Source of the DNA: a virus
Length of the DNA stretch: 64,000 bases
Direction: 5' to 3' (one strand)
Virus record (IMG/VR): IMGVR_UViG_3300008116_000020
Coordinates: 1-64,000 of that record
The notes below the pieces were generated by a model that worked only from the letters and a program-made list of their open reading frames with translations, was not told where the DNA came from and did not search any database. Shown here in pieces: positions 13,821-21,850 of the stretch. Numbering within the stretch: position 1 is the first letter of the stretch; each line of letters opens with the position of its first letter. The position numbers and the translations under genes were made by a program.

Positions 13821-14444
13821 TTACCCTTTGATAACTTCAACGTTTTTGATTGCTACTACTGGTTTAACAGTTTCCATCATTTCAGTAACTTCACCATATT
13901 GTTTGAACTTATCAATTGTACCTTTAGCCACAGAGTAAGTTGTAACAGCTTTGATAATTTTTTCTCTATCAGACTCTTTAATCTCGTCACAGTTTTCGAT
14001 TAAAGAAGAAAGGATTTCACCATATTTCTCGATCATTGTTTCGTCGAAAGAGAATACTGTTTTTTCTTCAACGATATCTTCACCATAAGCTTCTTTCAAT
14101 TCTTCAGCTCTTTCTTCGTTGATAGAGATATATTTGTCTGTAGCCAAAAACATGAACTGTGAAGTTGACCCACTTTCATTCTCTTGACAAATCATTACTG
14201 ATTCTGGGTTTTTCTTAGTCTTCTCATACTCAGCTGCCCACAATTCTTTAGCGATGTCTTTCAATTCATCTGAAATCAAATCAGCTTTAGCTTTAGCAGA
14301 TTTCATAGTTTCTTGCAAAGACTCCAATTTCTCAACTTTTTCGAAGAAAGTTGGATCTTCAACAACTAATCTTACTTTCTTATCTTTCGCTGAAGTTTTC
14401 TTAACTGGTGTTGATTTTTTCGCCTTGTCAAATAAAGAAGCCAT
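13821..14444 (-). CDS. Hypothetical, probably highly expressed protein
   Basis: 207 aa from the ATG at 14444 (MASLFDKAKK); the frame continues upstream into the promoter region and is not used. Lys/Glu-rich and mostly helical. Two tandem host-type promoters (14483-14514 and 14574-14603) and a C/G-richer codon choice suggest strong early expression. Function unknown. Confidence 0.8.
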   Translation of the reverse strand: MASLFDKAKKSTPVKKTSAKDKKVRLVVEDPTFFEKVEKLESLQETMKSAKAKADLISDELKDIAKELWAAEYEKTKKNPESVMICQENESGSTSQFMFLATDKYISINEERAEELKEAYGEDIVEEKTVFSFDETMIEKYGEILSSLIENCDEIKESDREKIIKAVTTYSVAKGTIDKFKQYGEVTEMMETVKPVVAIKNVEVIKG

Positions 14445-14482
14445 AATATAAAGTTTTAAAGTTATTTTCTGTTTCTGTTTAT

Positions 14483-14514
14483 CAAAGATAAGGAGACTTT
14501 TATATTTTACCAAA
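14483..14514 (-). promoter_or_regulatory. Bacteroidota-type promoter, proximal
   Basis: -7 TATCTTTG at 14483-14490, -33 TTTG at 14511-14514, 20-nt spacer, reading toward 13821-14444. Confidence 0.8.
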
Positions 14515-14573
14515 CTTTTTAGAAACTTTTTTTAATTTCTTTTTGTCGGTATGTCTCTCTCACATTGACAATA

Positions 14574-14603
14574 CAAATATAAGGAACTTTTATAAATAAC
14601 CAA
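14574..14603 (-). promoter_or_regulatory. Bacteroidota-type promoter, distal
   Basis: -7 TATATTTG at 14574-14581 with TTG at 14601-14603 (19-nt spacer), about 90 nt above the proximal promoter. Confidence 0.65.
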
Positions 14604-14617
14604 GGGGATACATGAGA

Positions 14618-14628
14618 TTTAATATATA
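14618..14628 (+). promoter_or_regulatory. Late-promoter-like element
   Basis: TTTAATATATA 4 nt before the ATG at 14633. Confidence 0.6.
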
Positions 14629-14632
14629 AATT

Positions 14633-14767
14633 ATGAGAAAATGTAAATGGTGTGAAAAAGAATTGATCGATAAGAGATCCGATGCTCTTTTTTGTAGAAG
14701 AGCTTGTAAAAATATGTATAGAAGAAGTATTAAAAATAAACTAAATAAAGATGGGAAAGTTTTGTAA
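14633..14767 (+). CDS. Small zinc-finger protein
   Basis: 44 aa. CKWCEKEL and FCRRACKN give a CxxC...CxxxC zinc site like those in small phage proteins and HNH endonuclease N-termini. It overlaps the following HNH gene by 17 nt, so the two are probably one mobile unit. Confidence 0.65.
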   Translation: MRKCKWCEKELIDKRSDALFCRRACKNMYRRSIKNKLNKDGKVL

Positions 14768-15488
14768 GGAATGTGAAAATGAAAAGGATATATCAGATTT
14801 CTATCTTAAAAAGGATGGTAAACCAAAAACTTCTTATTGTAAGTCTTGTTATAGTAAAATCTATAAAAAAGAATATAATAAAGAATACTACGAAAATAAT
14901 AAAGATAAATTTAAAGAGAATTACAAAAAGTGGATTGTGGAAAATGATAGAACAGAATATCGAAAAAAATATTGGGAAGAAAATAAAGAAATTATAAAAG
15001 AAAAGAAAAAAGAATATAGAAAAAATAATAAAGAATTAGTTTCTCAACAAAAGAGAGAATATTATAAAAATCTATCACCAGAGAAAAAAGAGGAATTAAA
15101 AATCAGAAAAAGAGAATTATATCATAAAAATAATTATAAAGAGAAAAAAAGTGAATATGTTAAAGATAAATTAGATGTAGATCCATTTTTTAAAATGAAA
15201 TTCAATATAAGATCATTGATCAGAAATGCGTTCAAAAGAGGGTTTACATCTAAATCAAAAAAAACCGTGGAGATATTAGGATGTTCGTTTGAAGATTTCA
15301 AATTACATCTTGAATCAAAATTCGATGAAAACATGAATTGGGAAAACCATGGAACATACTGGGAATTAGATCATATAATACCAATTTCATCTGCTAAAAC
15401 AGAAGAGGAAGTTTATAAATTAAATCATTATACAAACTTCCAACCTCTTTACTGGTTAGATAATATTAGAAAAAGTAATAAACTATAA
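14751..15488 (+). CDS. HNH homing endonuclease
   Basis: 245 aa. N-terminal zinc finger (CKECENEKDISDFYLKKDGK, then CKSC), a Lys/Tyr/Asn-rich helical middle (repeats of YxENNKxxxKE), and a C-terminal HNH (ILGCSFEDFKLHLESKF, ELDHIIPISSA, NFQPLYWLDNIRKS). Paralogous to the genes at 33521 and 54890. Confidence 0.88.
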   Translation: MGKFCKECENEKDISDFYLKKDGKPKTSYCKSCYSKIYKKEYNKEYYENNKDKFKENYKKWIVENDRTEYRKKYWEENKEIIKEKKKEYRKNNKELVSQQKREYYKNLSPEKKEELKIRKRELYHKNNYKEKKSEYVKDKLDVDPFFKMKFNIRSLIRNAFKRGFTSKSKKTVEILGCSFEDFKLHLESKFDENMNWENHGTYWELDHIIPISSAKTEEEVYKLNHYTNFQPLYWLDNIRKSNKL

Positions 15489-15686
15489 AACAAATTCTAT
15501 CCAAAGTTTTCCATACTTATTGCTCATCAGTCTATTAACGTTTTCGAGAAAAAGTTCTATTGAACCTGGACTTTCTTTTTCGAGTTCCTTTACTTTGTTT
15601 TTAATTTGAGTGTGTACTTTGTAAACATCTTCAATACTATATTCTTCTTTCTTTTTATTCGAGAATAGATACCAAGGAAATGCCAT
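15483..15686 (-). CDS. Small hypothetical protein
   Basis: 67 aa, helical. Not recognised. Convergent with the HNH gene (6-nt overlap); its start touches the stop of the next upstream gene. Confidence 0.68.
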   Translation of the reverse strand: MAFPWYLFSNKKKEEYSIEDVYKVHTQIKNKVKELEKESPGSIELFLENVNRLMSNKYGKLWIEFVL

Positions 15687-15943
15687 TATTTAAAGTAATA
15701 TTCGTTATTTTTTATTTGGTTCAATATCTTTATTAGATTTTGACCATTGATTAAGTCCCAACTAATTGATATTTCATTTGGCATAAAAACGTGACCAAAG
15801 TCATTAACTCCGATCACATGAAATCTATACCCAGCAGAAACCTTTTCCTTAAAGAATAGTCTTTTCTCATTATTATTATCTAAAATATCAAGTACTCTTT
15901 TATTTATTTGATCTATAATCGATTTGTGTATAAATGATCTCAT
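15686..15943 (-). CDS. Small paralogue-family protein (KI-LK type)
   Basis: 85 aa. Ends LIKILNQIKNNEYYFK. It belongs to a local set of four (here, 15940, 16400, 17018) whose C-termini share the pattern L-KI-xxLK-xGxY. Function unknown. Confidence 0.7.
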   Translation of the reverse strand: MRSFIHKSIIDQINKRVLDILDNNNEKRLFFKEKVSAGYRFHVIGVNDFGHVFMPNEISISWDLINGQNLIKILNQIKNNEYYFK

Positions 15944-16395
15944 AATACTCCCCCTTCTTTATTTGGTTTTTCTTTGGTTGTTGTTTCTGATACCGAAGGA
16001 TTCGTTATTGGCTTTGCCACAGTTTTATTTCCAGACCAATTCTTTCCTTTCCAGGTGGTAGTCGGTTTCTTTGGTGTTGTATCAACAACAGTAATTCTTT
16101 CAAATGGTTTAACTCTAACAACTTTATACTCACCTCTGATTAGTTGTTGGTATATCTTTGCTAACTCACCTCCTTTTAAAGTATTGAAGTCTGTTGTCAT
16201 ACCATGTTTGAATCTAAAAAAACCTTTATCACAAATCATATTAAGATCGTCTGCTTGTTTTTTGTAAATAGACTTCTCTGGATTATCAGAGAATGGTTTT
16301 TCTAACCTAACATATGACTTATCTGGCATACCATCAAGTAAGATTTTACAAATCTTTGTTATTTCAAATCTACAATATTTATTTAAAAAACTCAT
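15940..16395 (-). CDS. Paralogue-family protein with low-complexity tail
   Basis: 151 aa. The first 95 residues match the family, with LAKIYQQLIRGEYKVV. The last 50 are Thr/Pro/Lys-rich and likely disordered (TPKKPTTTWKGKNWSGNK). Function unknown. Confidence 0.72.
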   Translation of the reverse strand: MSFLNKYCRFEITKICKILLDGMPDKSYVRLEKPFSDNPEKSIYKKQADDLNMICDKGFFRFKHGMTTDFNTLKGGELAKIYQQLIRGEYKVVRVKPFERITVVDTTPKKPTTTWKGKNWSGNKTVAKPITNPSVSETTTKEKPNKEGGVL

Positions 16396-16399
16396 TTTA

Positions 16400-16660
16400 T
16401 TATTTTGTAAAGTTATTATTTTTTAATTTAAAATAGATTTTAATTAAGTCTATTGATTTTATCAAAATTGGATCAACACCACCAATACCATCTTTAGTAA
16501 ATTTTGTTTTCACTATTGGATGAAAATCTATTTTTCTCATACCGATTATATCGAAATTACCACTTTTTATTGTTTCATCAAAAAAGATATAATTTGTTTT
16601 AACTTTCAATCCAGAGATTGATTCAATATTTTTCAGTATATGTTTTCTAATAAAATCCAT
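16400..16660 (-). CDS. Small paralogue-family protein (KI-LK type)
   Basis: 86 aa, ends LIKIYFKLKNNNFTK. Also has an N-terminal RKHILKNIESISG helix like the other members. Function unknown. Confidence 0.7.
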   Translation of the reverse strand: MDFIRKHILKNIESISGLKVKTNYIFFDETIKSGNFDIIGMRKIDFHPIVKTKFTKDGIGGVDPILIKSIDLIKIYFKLKNNNFTK

Positions 16661-16664
16661 AGTA

Positions 16665-17018
16665 TTACCATTTACCTTCTTTTAATAATTGTTCTCTTGG
16701 TTCCAATTCAATTCCATTTTCAACCCAATAGTTCCAATTTATCATCAATTTATTTGAGTTATAATTCAATGCTGAACCATCATTTCTCTTTATATGAGAC
16801 ATAATAGATTCTGTCCAAATTGAGAAGTGATCGTATTCATTTTTACCACAACCACATGCTGTGGCTCTGCCGTTGTCAAACTCCCAAACAAGTGGTCTTA
16901 ATCCACAATTTGGACAAGGTGACCAACTCTCTGGGTTTTTTGGTATTTCATAAGCAGATATACATTTATATTTACCTTGTAGTATATCTAATTTTATATC
17001 TCTTACAACTTGAATCAT
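16665..17018 (-). CDS. Lar-like zinc-ribbon protein
   Basis: 117 aa. CPNCGLRPLVWEF then CGCG give a four-Cys zinc ribbon, followed by a WNYW motif, the arrangement of the Lar restriction-alleviation family in phages. Lar of Rac prophage modulates type I restriction. Whether this one does is inference. It splits the KI-LK paralogue run. Confidence 0.6.
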   Translation of the reverse strand: MIQVVRDIKLDILQGKYKCISAYEIPKNPESWSPCPNCGLRPLVWEFDNGRATACGCGKNEYDHFSIWTESIMSHIKRNDGSALNYNSNKLMINWNYWVENGIELEPREQLLKEGKW

Positions 17019-17308
17019 TATATAAAACTATCTGTTAGGTGACACTTACCTTCTTTTAATTTTCGAAATATTTGTAATACTTCTGTATCTGTAAATGAAT
17101 ACCAACCAATATGTGTCTTTTGTTTTGTTATTGGAGCACCATTTTGTTTCAAACCATAAATCTTAAACTTTGGTTGACGACTTAACTCAATATACTCGTC
17201 AAATCCGATAACAATAGCAAGTCTATGGTCTTTTGTCATTTTACATGACATTTGGATTATTTTGTTTATAAGATGTATTCTTATAAAGTTTTTGTTATCT
17301 GTAGCCAT
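17018..17308 (-). CDS. Small paralogue-family protein (KI-LK type)
   Basis: 96 aa, ends VLQIFRKLKEGKCHLTDSFI, and carries LAIVIGFDEYIELSRQPKF in the middle. Its 5' end overlaps the upstream gene by 28 nt. Confidence 0.7.
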   Translation of the reverse strand: MATDNKNFIRIHLINKIIQMSCKMTKDHRLAIVIGFDEYIELSRQPKFKIYGLKQNGAPITKQKTHIGWYSFTDTEVLQIFRKLKEGKCHLTDSFI

Positions 17309-17913
17309 TGTGTAAAAGTTCTTTTAGTATTTTTTCTTCTTTCCTCTTCTTCTTTAGTTTTGATATACTTTCTCCACTCAGTATTAGATAAGTAGGTTTG
17401 ATAGTCTAACAAAATCTGTACTAATTGGTGTTCTGGTATATCAATACCTTTTAATATCTTATCAGTGTATTTGCTTCTTGTAAAATATGTTTTTGTACCA
17501 ATTTCTTGAATTTTATTCTCTTGTAAGAATTGATATGCTATGTTTTTACGTCTTTTTATTTCTTTACCCTCTGGACAAAAATCAACTACACTTGAAAATA
17601 ACTCTTCTAAGTTTTCCTCACCACTCTTAACTAATTCAATAAAGTTGAAAAGATTTGAGTGTCTTATTTTAAGTTCGTCAAACTTAACTGTTTCTTCTTC
17701 TGAAAATTTAGAAGAATTCATATCCATCTTTAAACCGGTTGTTATATATGTTTTTACTGAACCAGGTTTGTTTAAGACTAATCTTTTACTTCTAAAGTAG
17801 GTTTGTTTACCAATACTAGTTCTTATATCTCTTTTCTCAAAATCTTTAAGAGATTTTTCAGCATCTTCTTTACTAAAGTTAGTAATTAGTTCAATAGCCT
17901 TTTCCAGTTTCAT
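17281..17913 (-). CDS. Hypothetical protein with internal repeat
   Basis: 210 aa. Two copies of a short motif, IGKQTYFRSKRLV and IGTKTYFTRSKYT, about 100 residues apart suggest an internal duplication. Charged and helical. Host-type -7 element at 17932-17939. Function unknown. Confidence 0.75.
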   Translation of the reverse strand: MKLEKAIELITNFSKEDAEKSLKDFEKRDIRTSIGKQTYFRSKRLVLNKPGSVKTYITTGLKMDMNSSKFSEEETVKFDELKIRHSNLFNFIELVKSGEENLEELFSSVVDFCPEGKEIKRRKNIAYQFLQENKIQEIGTKTYFTRSKYTDKILKGIDIPEHQLVQILLDYQTYLSNTEWRKYIKTKEEEERRKNTKRTFTQWLQITKTL

Positions 17914-17931
17914 ATACTTAATTTTATTTTA

Positions 17932-17939
17932 CAAATATA
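17932..17939 (-). promoter_or_regulatory. -7 element TATATTTG
   Basis: TATATTTG on the minus strand, 18 nt before the ATG at 17913, with a TTG about 20 nt further upstream. Confidence 0.6.
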
Positions 17940-17945
17940 ATGATT

Positions 17946-18401
17946 TTAAGCCAAAATTCCAATAACTCTATCAAAAACTTCATCATTGAGACCTTTTAAA
18001 GGATCACATTTAATTACTTTTACAAAAGGTATTCTATTTACTATATCTTTTATATTATCATCAATTACAACAAAGTTATCAATTCGATGTTCGTTTAACC
18101 ACTCTACGATTTCTTCTCCTCTTGTATCACAAGCTCCAGTTATACCAATAATATCACCTCTAAATCCTCTCGATCTAAATAAAGATTTTAATTCAGTTAG
18201 TGTGTAGAATAGTCTCCAGGTTGATGTAATCACTATTTTCGCACCTGTTAAGAGTGTAATATAGTTTAGATTTTCCAGAGCGTCTGGTGAGAAATGTCTT
18301 TTATGTAATTCCGGTATTGGTTCTCCTAGTTTTTGAGACCAAAAGCAATCACTTTCATGAGTTCTTAATACACCATCTATGTCTAGAAATACTATATTCA
18401 T
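17946..18401 (-). CDS. HAD-like phosphatase (HAD_SAK type)
   Basis: 151 aa. Motif I FLDIDGVL with D7 and D9, motif II ITSTWR (59-63), late VVIDDN. This small HAD with IVITSTWR and an RGEEIVEWL block matches HAD domains seen in Swiss-army-knife RNA repair proteins and in phages. It may remove a phosphate from a nucleic acid end or nucleotide. The 2H phosphoesterase at 20232 is a possible partner. Preceded by a host-type -7 element. Confidence 0.82.
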   Translation of the reverse strand: MNIVFLDIDGVLRTHESDCFWSQKLGEPIPELHKRHFSPDALENLNYITLLTGAKIVITSTWRLFYTLTELKSLFRSRGFRGDIIGITGACDTRGEEIVEWLNEHRIDNFVVIDDNIKDIVNRIPFVKVIKCDPLKGLNDEVFDRVIGILA

Positions 18402-18405
18402 TTTA

Positions 18406-18413
18406 CAAATATA
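18406..18413 (-). promoter_or_regulatory. -7 element TATATTTG
   Basis: TATATTTG on the minus strand, 4 nt before the ATG at 18401, so any transcript would be leaderless or nearly so. Confidence 0.55.
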
Positions 18414-18422
18414 AAAAAATAA

Positions 18423-18433
18423 TTTAATATATA
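18423..18433 (+). promoter_or_regulatory. Late-promoter-like element
   Basis: TTTAATATATA 4 nt before the ATG at 18438. Confidence 0.6.
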
Positions 18434-18437
18434 GAAT

Positions 18438-19157
18438 ATGAAATACATTAAATTATTTGAGGACTTCCAGGACAATCTAGAAGATATAAAGTGGGCTTTA
18501 ATATCAGCTTTTGATACATCTGATTTTGAAATAATGACAAGAACTCCATTAAAAGATGAGTTTGTTGTTGTGAAAATACAATTAGATGAAGATCAAAAGA
18601 ATGATACTACAAAAGAAAGATTTATATCTTTGGTAAAAGGTATAGATGAAGATTATAATTGTTTTTGGACCGAAGTGGTTTACTTTCCAAAAAATGTAGC
18701 TGATACTGTTATCGTAATAGTTAAGGGTAAAGCTTCTGATGTTTTATATAGAAACTTTGGTTTTAGAGATATGAATGGTTATTTAAACTATATAAAAGAG
18801 AGAGTTAAGAAAATTGAAAATAAATGGGTAAATATTAAAGACCTTGTTGAATCATCTGGATTATATGACTTTAATCTTAAAATGTGTTTAGATGATGGTG
18901 TAATAGATGTTGAATTAGAAGAAGGAAGTGAATTACAAAGTATTCATGATGAGCTTTTTGATATAAAAGATTGTTTCTCAGGAAATAGTGATAAAAATGG
19001 TGCAGGTGAAGTTGCTGAAGAAGTTACTGAACTATTATTCCAATACTTAATAAATAATAAAGATTTAAATCTAATCAGAATGTATGGTAAGCATACTGGA
19101 GAAGATTTGGATTTTTTAAATGATATTACTGACGAAATAGAATATGAAATAACATAA
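18438..19157 (+). CDS. N-tagged hypothetical protein (MKYIKLFEDF)
   Basis: 239 aa. Begins MKYIKLFEDFQDNLED, a variant of the shared N-terminal peptide also seen at 26309. The body is acidic, alpha/beta, and not recognised. Confidence 0.78.
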   Translation: MKYIKLFEDFQDNLEDIKWALISAFDTSDFEIMTRTPLKDEFVVVKIQLDEDQKNDTTKERFISLVKGIDEDYNCFWTEVVYFPKNVADTVIVIVKGKASDVLYRNFGFRDMNGYLNYIKERVKKIENKWVNIKDLVESSGLYDFNLKMCLDDGVIDVELEEGSELQSIHDELFDIKDCFSGNSDKNGAGEVAEEVTELLFQYLINNKDLNLIRMYGKHTGEDLDFLNDITDEIEYEIT

Positions 19158-19262
19158 AGTTCTTAAATCTATTAAAAAAAGATTAGATGAAATAGGCTAT
19201 TAATAAAAACCACTCAATTTGAGTAGCTTGAGTTGATACAATTAGAATTATAACATAAAAAA
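19158..19262 (+). pseudogene. Decayed 3' gene end with broken terminator
   Basis: An unstarted frame (about 19155-19202) ends KKRLDEIGY, like the C-terminal tail family. It is followed by ACCACTCAATTTGAGTAG, a mutated version of the terminator at 19711. Probably the remains of a deleted gene. Confidence 0.35.
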
Positions 19263-19273
19263 TTTAATATATA
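19263..19273 (+). promoter_or_regulatory. Late-promoter-like element
   Basis: TTTAATATATA 4 nt before the ATG at 19278; the 16 nt AATTTAATATATAGAA match those before 18438. Confidence 0.6.
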
Positions 19274-19277
19274 GAAT

Positions 19278-19676
19278 ATGAAATATCTAAAAAAATTCAA
19301 TGAAGAATTAAATCCAAGTACATATAGAAGTGCTGCTGATAAAAGAGAAAAACAAGGAGATCCAAATGGAACCGTTTCTGATTTGAGAAATCATGCTGAT
19401 AAAATTGAAGATGAATCTGCTAAAAAAATATTAAATGATTTAAAAGCGGGAACAAGAAGTTCAATTCTTTCTAAAGAAGAAAGAGATTTATTAATTGATT
19501 ATGGTATTTGGTGGTTAAAATATGGTTATACAAACATAAGATATAGTGATCATGGTCATATTCAGGCAATGGGTTATTGCCCAGGTTGTAAAAAATATAC
19601 CTATTTATCAACTCAAGAAGGTAATGTTAAACTTGTTCCAAAATGTTTTCATTGTGTCGTAAAAAATAGAAGTTAA
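19278..19676 (+). CDS. N-tagged zinc-ribbon protein
   Basis: 132 aa. MKYLKKFNE, then LNPSTYRSAADK and LRNHADKIEDE, a segment shared with the proteins at 24308 and 25167. The C-terminus has GYCPGCKKYTYLS and CFHC, a four-Cys zinc ribbon. Function unknown. Confidence 0.8.
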   Translation: MKYLKKFNEELNPSTYRSAADKREKQGDPNGTVSDLRNHADKIEDESAKKILNDLKAGTRSSILSKEERDLLIDYGIWWLKYGYTNIRYSDHGHIQAMGYCPGCKKYTYLSTQEGNVKLVPKCFHCVVKNRS

Positions 19677-19707
19677 AATGTATATAGATATTTAACAATC
19701 CAATAAT

Positions 19708-19740
19708 AAAAAACCACTCAATTTGAGTGGTTTAATTTTT
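19708..19740 (+). terminator. Bidirectional terminator
   Basis: AAACCACTC-AATTT-GAGTGGTTT with A-run before and T-run after; serves the converging genes on both sides. Confidence 0.85.
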
Positions 19741-19931
19741 TATAAAATTGAATAAAACCAATCTGGTAGACTCGGATAGTCTGACCTATCATTAGGATCA
19801 TATTTGAATCCTCTTTTATTCTTTTCATCAAATAACTTATTTGATTCGATAAGTTTAGTCATTGATCTTTCTGGTTTTATAGATTTCATTTCTCTATGCC
19901 AGAAGTCATATCTTTCGTAATCGTTATTCAT
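19740..19931 (-). CDS. Small hypothetical protein
   Basis: 63 aa, charged and aromatic-rich (YDFWHREMKS, LPDWFYSIL). Not recognised. Precedes the terminator at 19708. Confidence 0.68.
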   Translation of the reverse strand: MNNDYERYDFWHREMKSIKPERSMTKLIESNKLFDEKNKRGFKYDPNDRSDYPSLPDWFYSIL

Positions 19932-19945
19932 ATTAAAATTTATTT

Positions 19946-20227
19946 TTAGTATTCTTCTTCATCATCATAATAACCATAGTCCTCGTCGTCTTCATCCTCT
20001 TCATCTTTGTCTAAATAAGGGAAAACATCATGTTCATCAAACATTTCTAATAGTTCTTCAATATCAGAATCTTCTAGATCTAAATCTTCAATCTCAAATA
20101 CATCAGTTGACTTATCCAAATCAAAATCAATTTTTCCTTCTTTCTGAAGGTCTTTTAATTGTTTTAAAACTAATTTTCTATTAGTACATTCATCAAGACT
20201 GTAATAATTATGTAAGTTCATTTCCAT
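19946..20227 (-). CDS. Highly acidic small protein
   Basis: 93 aa. The C-terminal half is almost all Asp/Glu/Tyr (DKDEEDEDDEDYGYYDDEEE). Such tails mimic DNA or bind basic proteins. Possible DNA-mimic inhibitor, by composition only. Confidence 0.75.
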   Translation of the reverse strand: MEMNLHNYYSLDECTNRKLVLKQLKDLQKEGKIDFDLDKSTDVFEIEDLDLEDSDIEELLEMFDEHDVFPYLDKDEEDEDDEDYGYYDDEEEY

Positions 20228-20231
20228 ATAT

Positions 20232-20975
20232 TTATTTTTTATTTAAAATTTTTGCTATCTCTGTCTCAGGAAGTCTTGGTAAATCTTCATCTACTGGGTA
20301 TTTGGTGTAAATACGTAAATTATCACCTTCTTCCTGATATCCAATATCTAAGTAATAACCATCACACTTAAACTTAATTGTAGTATCATTAAGTTTTACT
20401 GGTATAACTTCCGTTCTTGGATCTAAATCAAAATTTTTTATCTTTTTAACAAAATCCCAATTTTCATTTTTATAGAACTCTTGTCTCAAAAGTTGTATAA
20501 ATTTCCCCTCTTTTTTAAATAATTCGTTTTTTCTAACTCCGAATACGTCGCGCCACTTAAAGCCTAAAGTTATGTGAAAGTCTTGTTTAGGTAAGTTAAA
20601 TCTTTCTCTAACAGCATCTAATTTATCTGATTGACAAACAATAAAGAAAGATGTGTTCTCATTCTTCTGAGCTCTACCAACACCTAATAATTTCAAATCG
20701 TCAATTGTGTACTTGAAGATTGGATCTAATGAATTAACAAACTTATCTATACCCATTTGTTTGGACAAACGGTTATAATCCACAACATTGACAACTGTTA
20801 TATGATAATGACCACCATCACGTTTGATTTGATTCTCAGTGAATGTTTCGTAATCATTATCACCTAAAATCTCTCTCAACTCATTTAAGTATGGTTGTAC
20901 AATTGTAGTTGGTAAATCTATACCCAAATAATTATTTCCAATAACATCACGAAGATGTGTTATATAACATATCAT
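20232..20975 (-). CDS. 2H phosphoesterase family protein
   Basis: 247 aa. Two HxT motifs, H58-I-T60 (HYHITVVN) and H134-I-T136 (DFHITLGF), are the catalytic pairs of the 2H/LigT fold. Members open 2',3'-cyclic phosphates on RNA or cleave 2'-5' and 3'-5' cyclic nucleotides; T4 Acb1, which destroys CBASS signals, is one. The C-terminal 90 residues form an extra beta-rich domain. The specific substrate cannot be told from the sequence. Neighbour of the CCA enzyme and HAD phosphatase, so RNA repair is also plausible. Confidence 0.8.
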   Translation of the reverse strand: MICYITHLRDVIGNNYLGIDLPTTIVQPYLNELREILGDNDYETFTENQIKRDGGHYHITVVNVVDYNRLSKQMGIDKFVNSLDPIFKYTIDDLKLLGVGRAQKNENTSFFIVCQSDKLDAVRERFNLPKQDFHITLGFKWRDVFGVRKNELFKKEGKFIQLLRQEFYKNENWDFVKKIKNFDLDPRTEVIPVKLNDTTIKFKCDGYYLDIGYQEEGDNLRIYTKYPVDEDLPRLPETEIAKILNKK

Positions 20976-20987
20976 AATTTTATTTAC

Positions 20988-21272
20988 TTATTTAATATTT
21001 TCTACTGGGTAAGCATTTAAGATTGTGTCTTTATCAATAGCATCATAAGCTCCTTCTTGAAGAAACTCATAAGCAAAATCTGTTAAAGATGCTTTATCAC
21101 TAGCAGCTTTCAAAGCAGCTTCTACGTGAAGTTTAGCAAACTCAACCATTAAACTTATAATATCACGACTACTACTATCAGCCTCAAATCCATGATATTG
21201 TTCAAATAGTTCATTCGCAGTTGGTATCTTACCCTCAACTGACTCATTTATTTTATCTGTAAATTTTTTCAT
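20988..21272 (-). CDS. N-tagged hypothetical protein
   Basis: 94 aa, starts MKKFTDKINE/SVEGKIPTANELF. INE/S fits the T4 prohead protease consensus (L/I-x-E). Otherwise helical (MVEFAKLHVEAALKAASDK) and unassigned. Overlaps the CCA-enzyme tail gene by 4 nt. Confidence 0.78.
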   Translation of the reverse strand: MKKFTDKINESVEGKIPTANELFEQYHGFEADSSSRDIISLMVEFAKLHVEAALKAASDKASLTDFAYEFLQEGAYDAIDKDTILNAYPVENIK

Positions 21273-21850
21273 AACATTTCTTTAAATTTTTCTACTTCTA
21301 ATCTCTTTATTTCGAGACCAAGTTCTTTTCCTTTTATACCTCTATCCATCAACTCTTGAGCTGATACAGTTGGTTTGTAATCAATAAACTTAATTAGAGT
21401 ATTACTTTCATTTCCAGTAACTTTTAACCACTCTAATATTGTACTATCACTAATACCAGATGCTACTTTCTTTTTATAAAGATCAAAAACATCTTCTACT
21501 TTCATTTTACTAAACTCAAGTAAGAAAATAATTTTCTTAGCAACCTCAGTTTCTATTTTGAACTCTTGTACTAATTTACTTTCTAATACTTTAGTATCTT
21601 CTAACTTAAATAGGTTAGTGAAGATAACAACAAAGTCTTTACTATCAACTAAATCTGTGTTTATTTTAACACCTGGGAATATATATTGTGATAACTTAAA
21701 ATCTAAAATATATTTTAGATATTCATTAAAGTCTTTTGATTGACTAAATGATTTTTTTATTTCATCCCATATTCTTTCTCTGGATAAAGTTTCTAATAAA
21801 TATCCATTTTTAATTATAGATTCCTTCGTCTTGGTTTCAATTATAGCCAT
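21269..21850 (-). CDS. CCA-adding enzyme, C-terminal part (split gene)
   Basis: 193 aa. TKESIIKNGYLLETLSRERI is the neck-domain segment that normally follows the RMACRL helix of tRNA nucleotidyltransferases, and QELMDRGIKGKELGLEIKRL is the usual C-terminal block. The head domain is the separate gene at 22934-23512. Together they make about one full enzyme. Whether the two chains associate is untested. An endonuclease gene lies exactly between them and overlaps this start by 14 nt. Confidence 0.82.
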   Translation of the reverse strand: MAIIETKTKESIIKNGYLLETLSRERIWDEIKKSFSQSKDFNEYLKYILDFKLSQYIFPGVKINTDLVDSKDFVVIFTNLFKLEDTKVLESKLVQEFKIETEVAKKIIFLLEFSKMKVEDVFDLYKKKVASGISDSTILEWLKVTGNESNTLIKFIDYKPTVSAQELMDRGIKGKELGLEIKRLEVEKFKEML

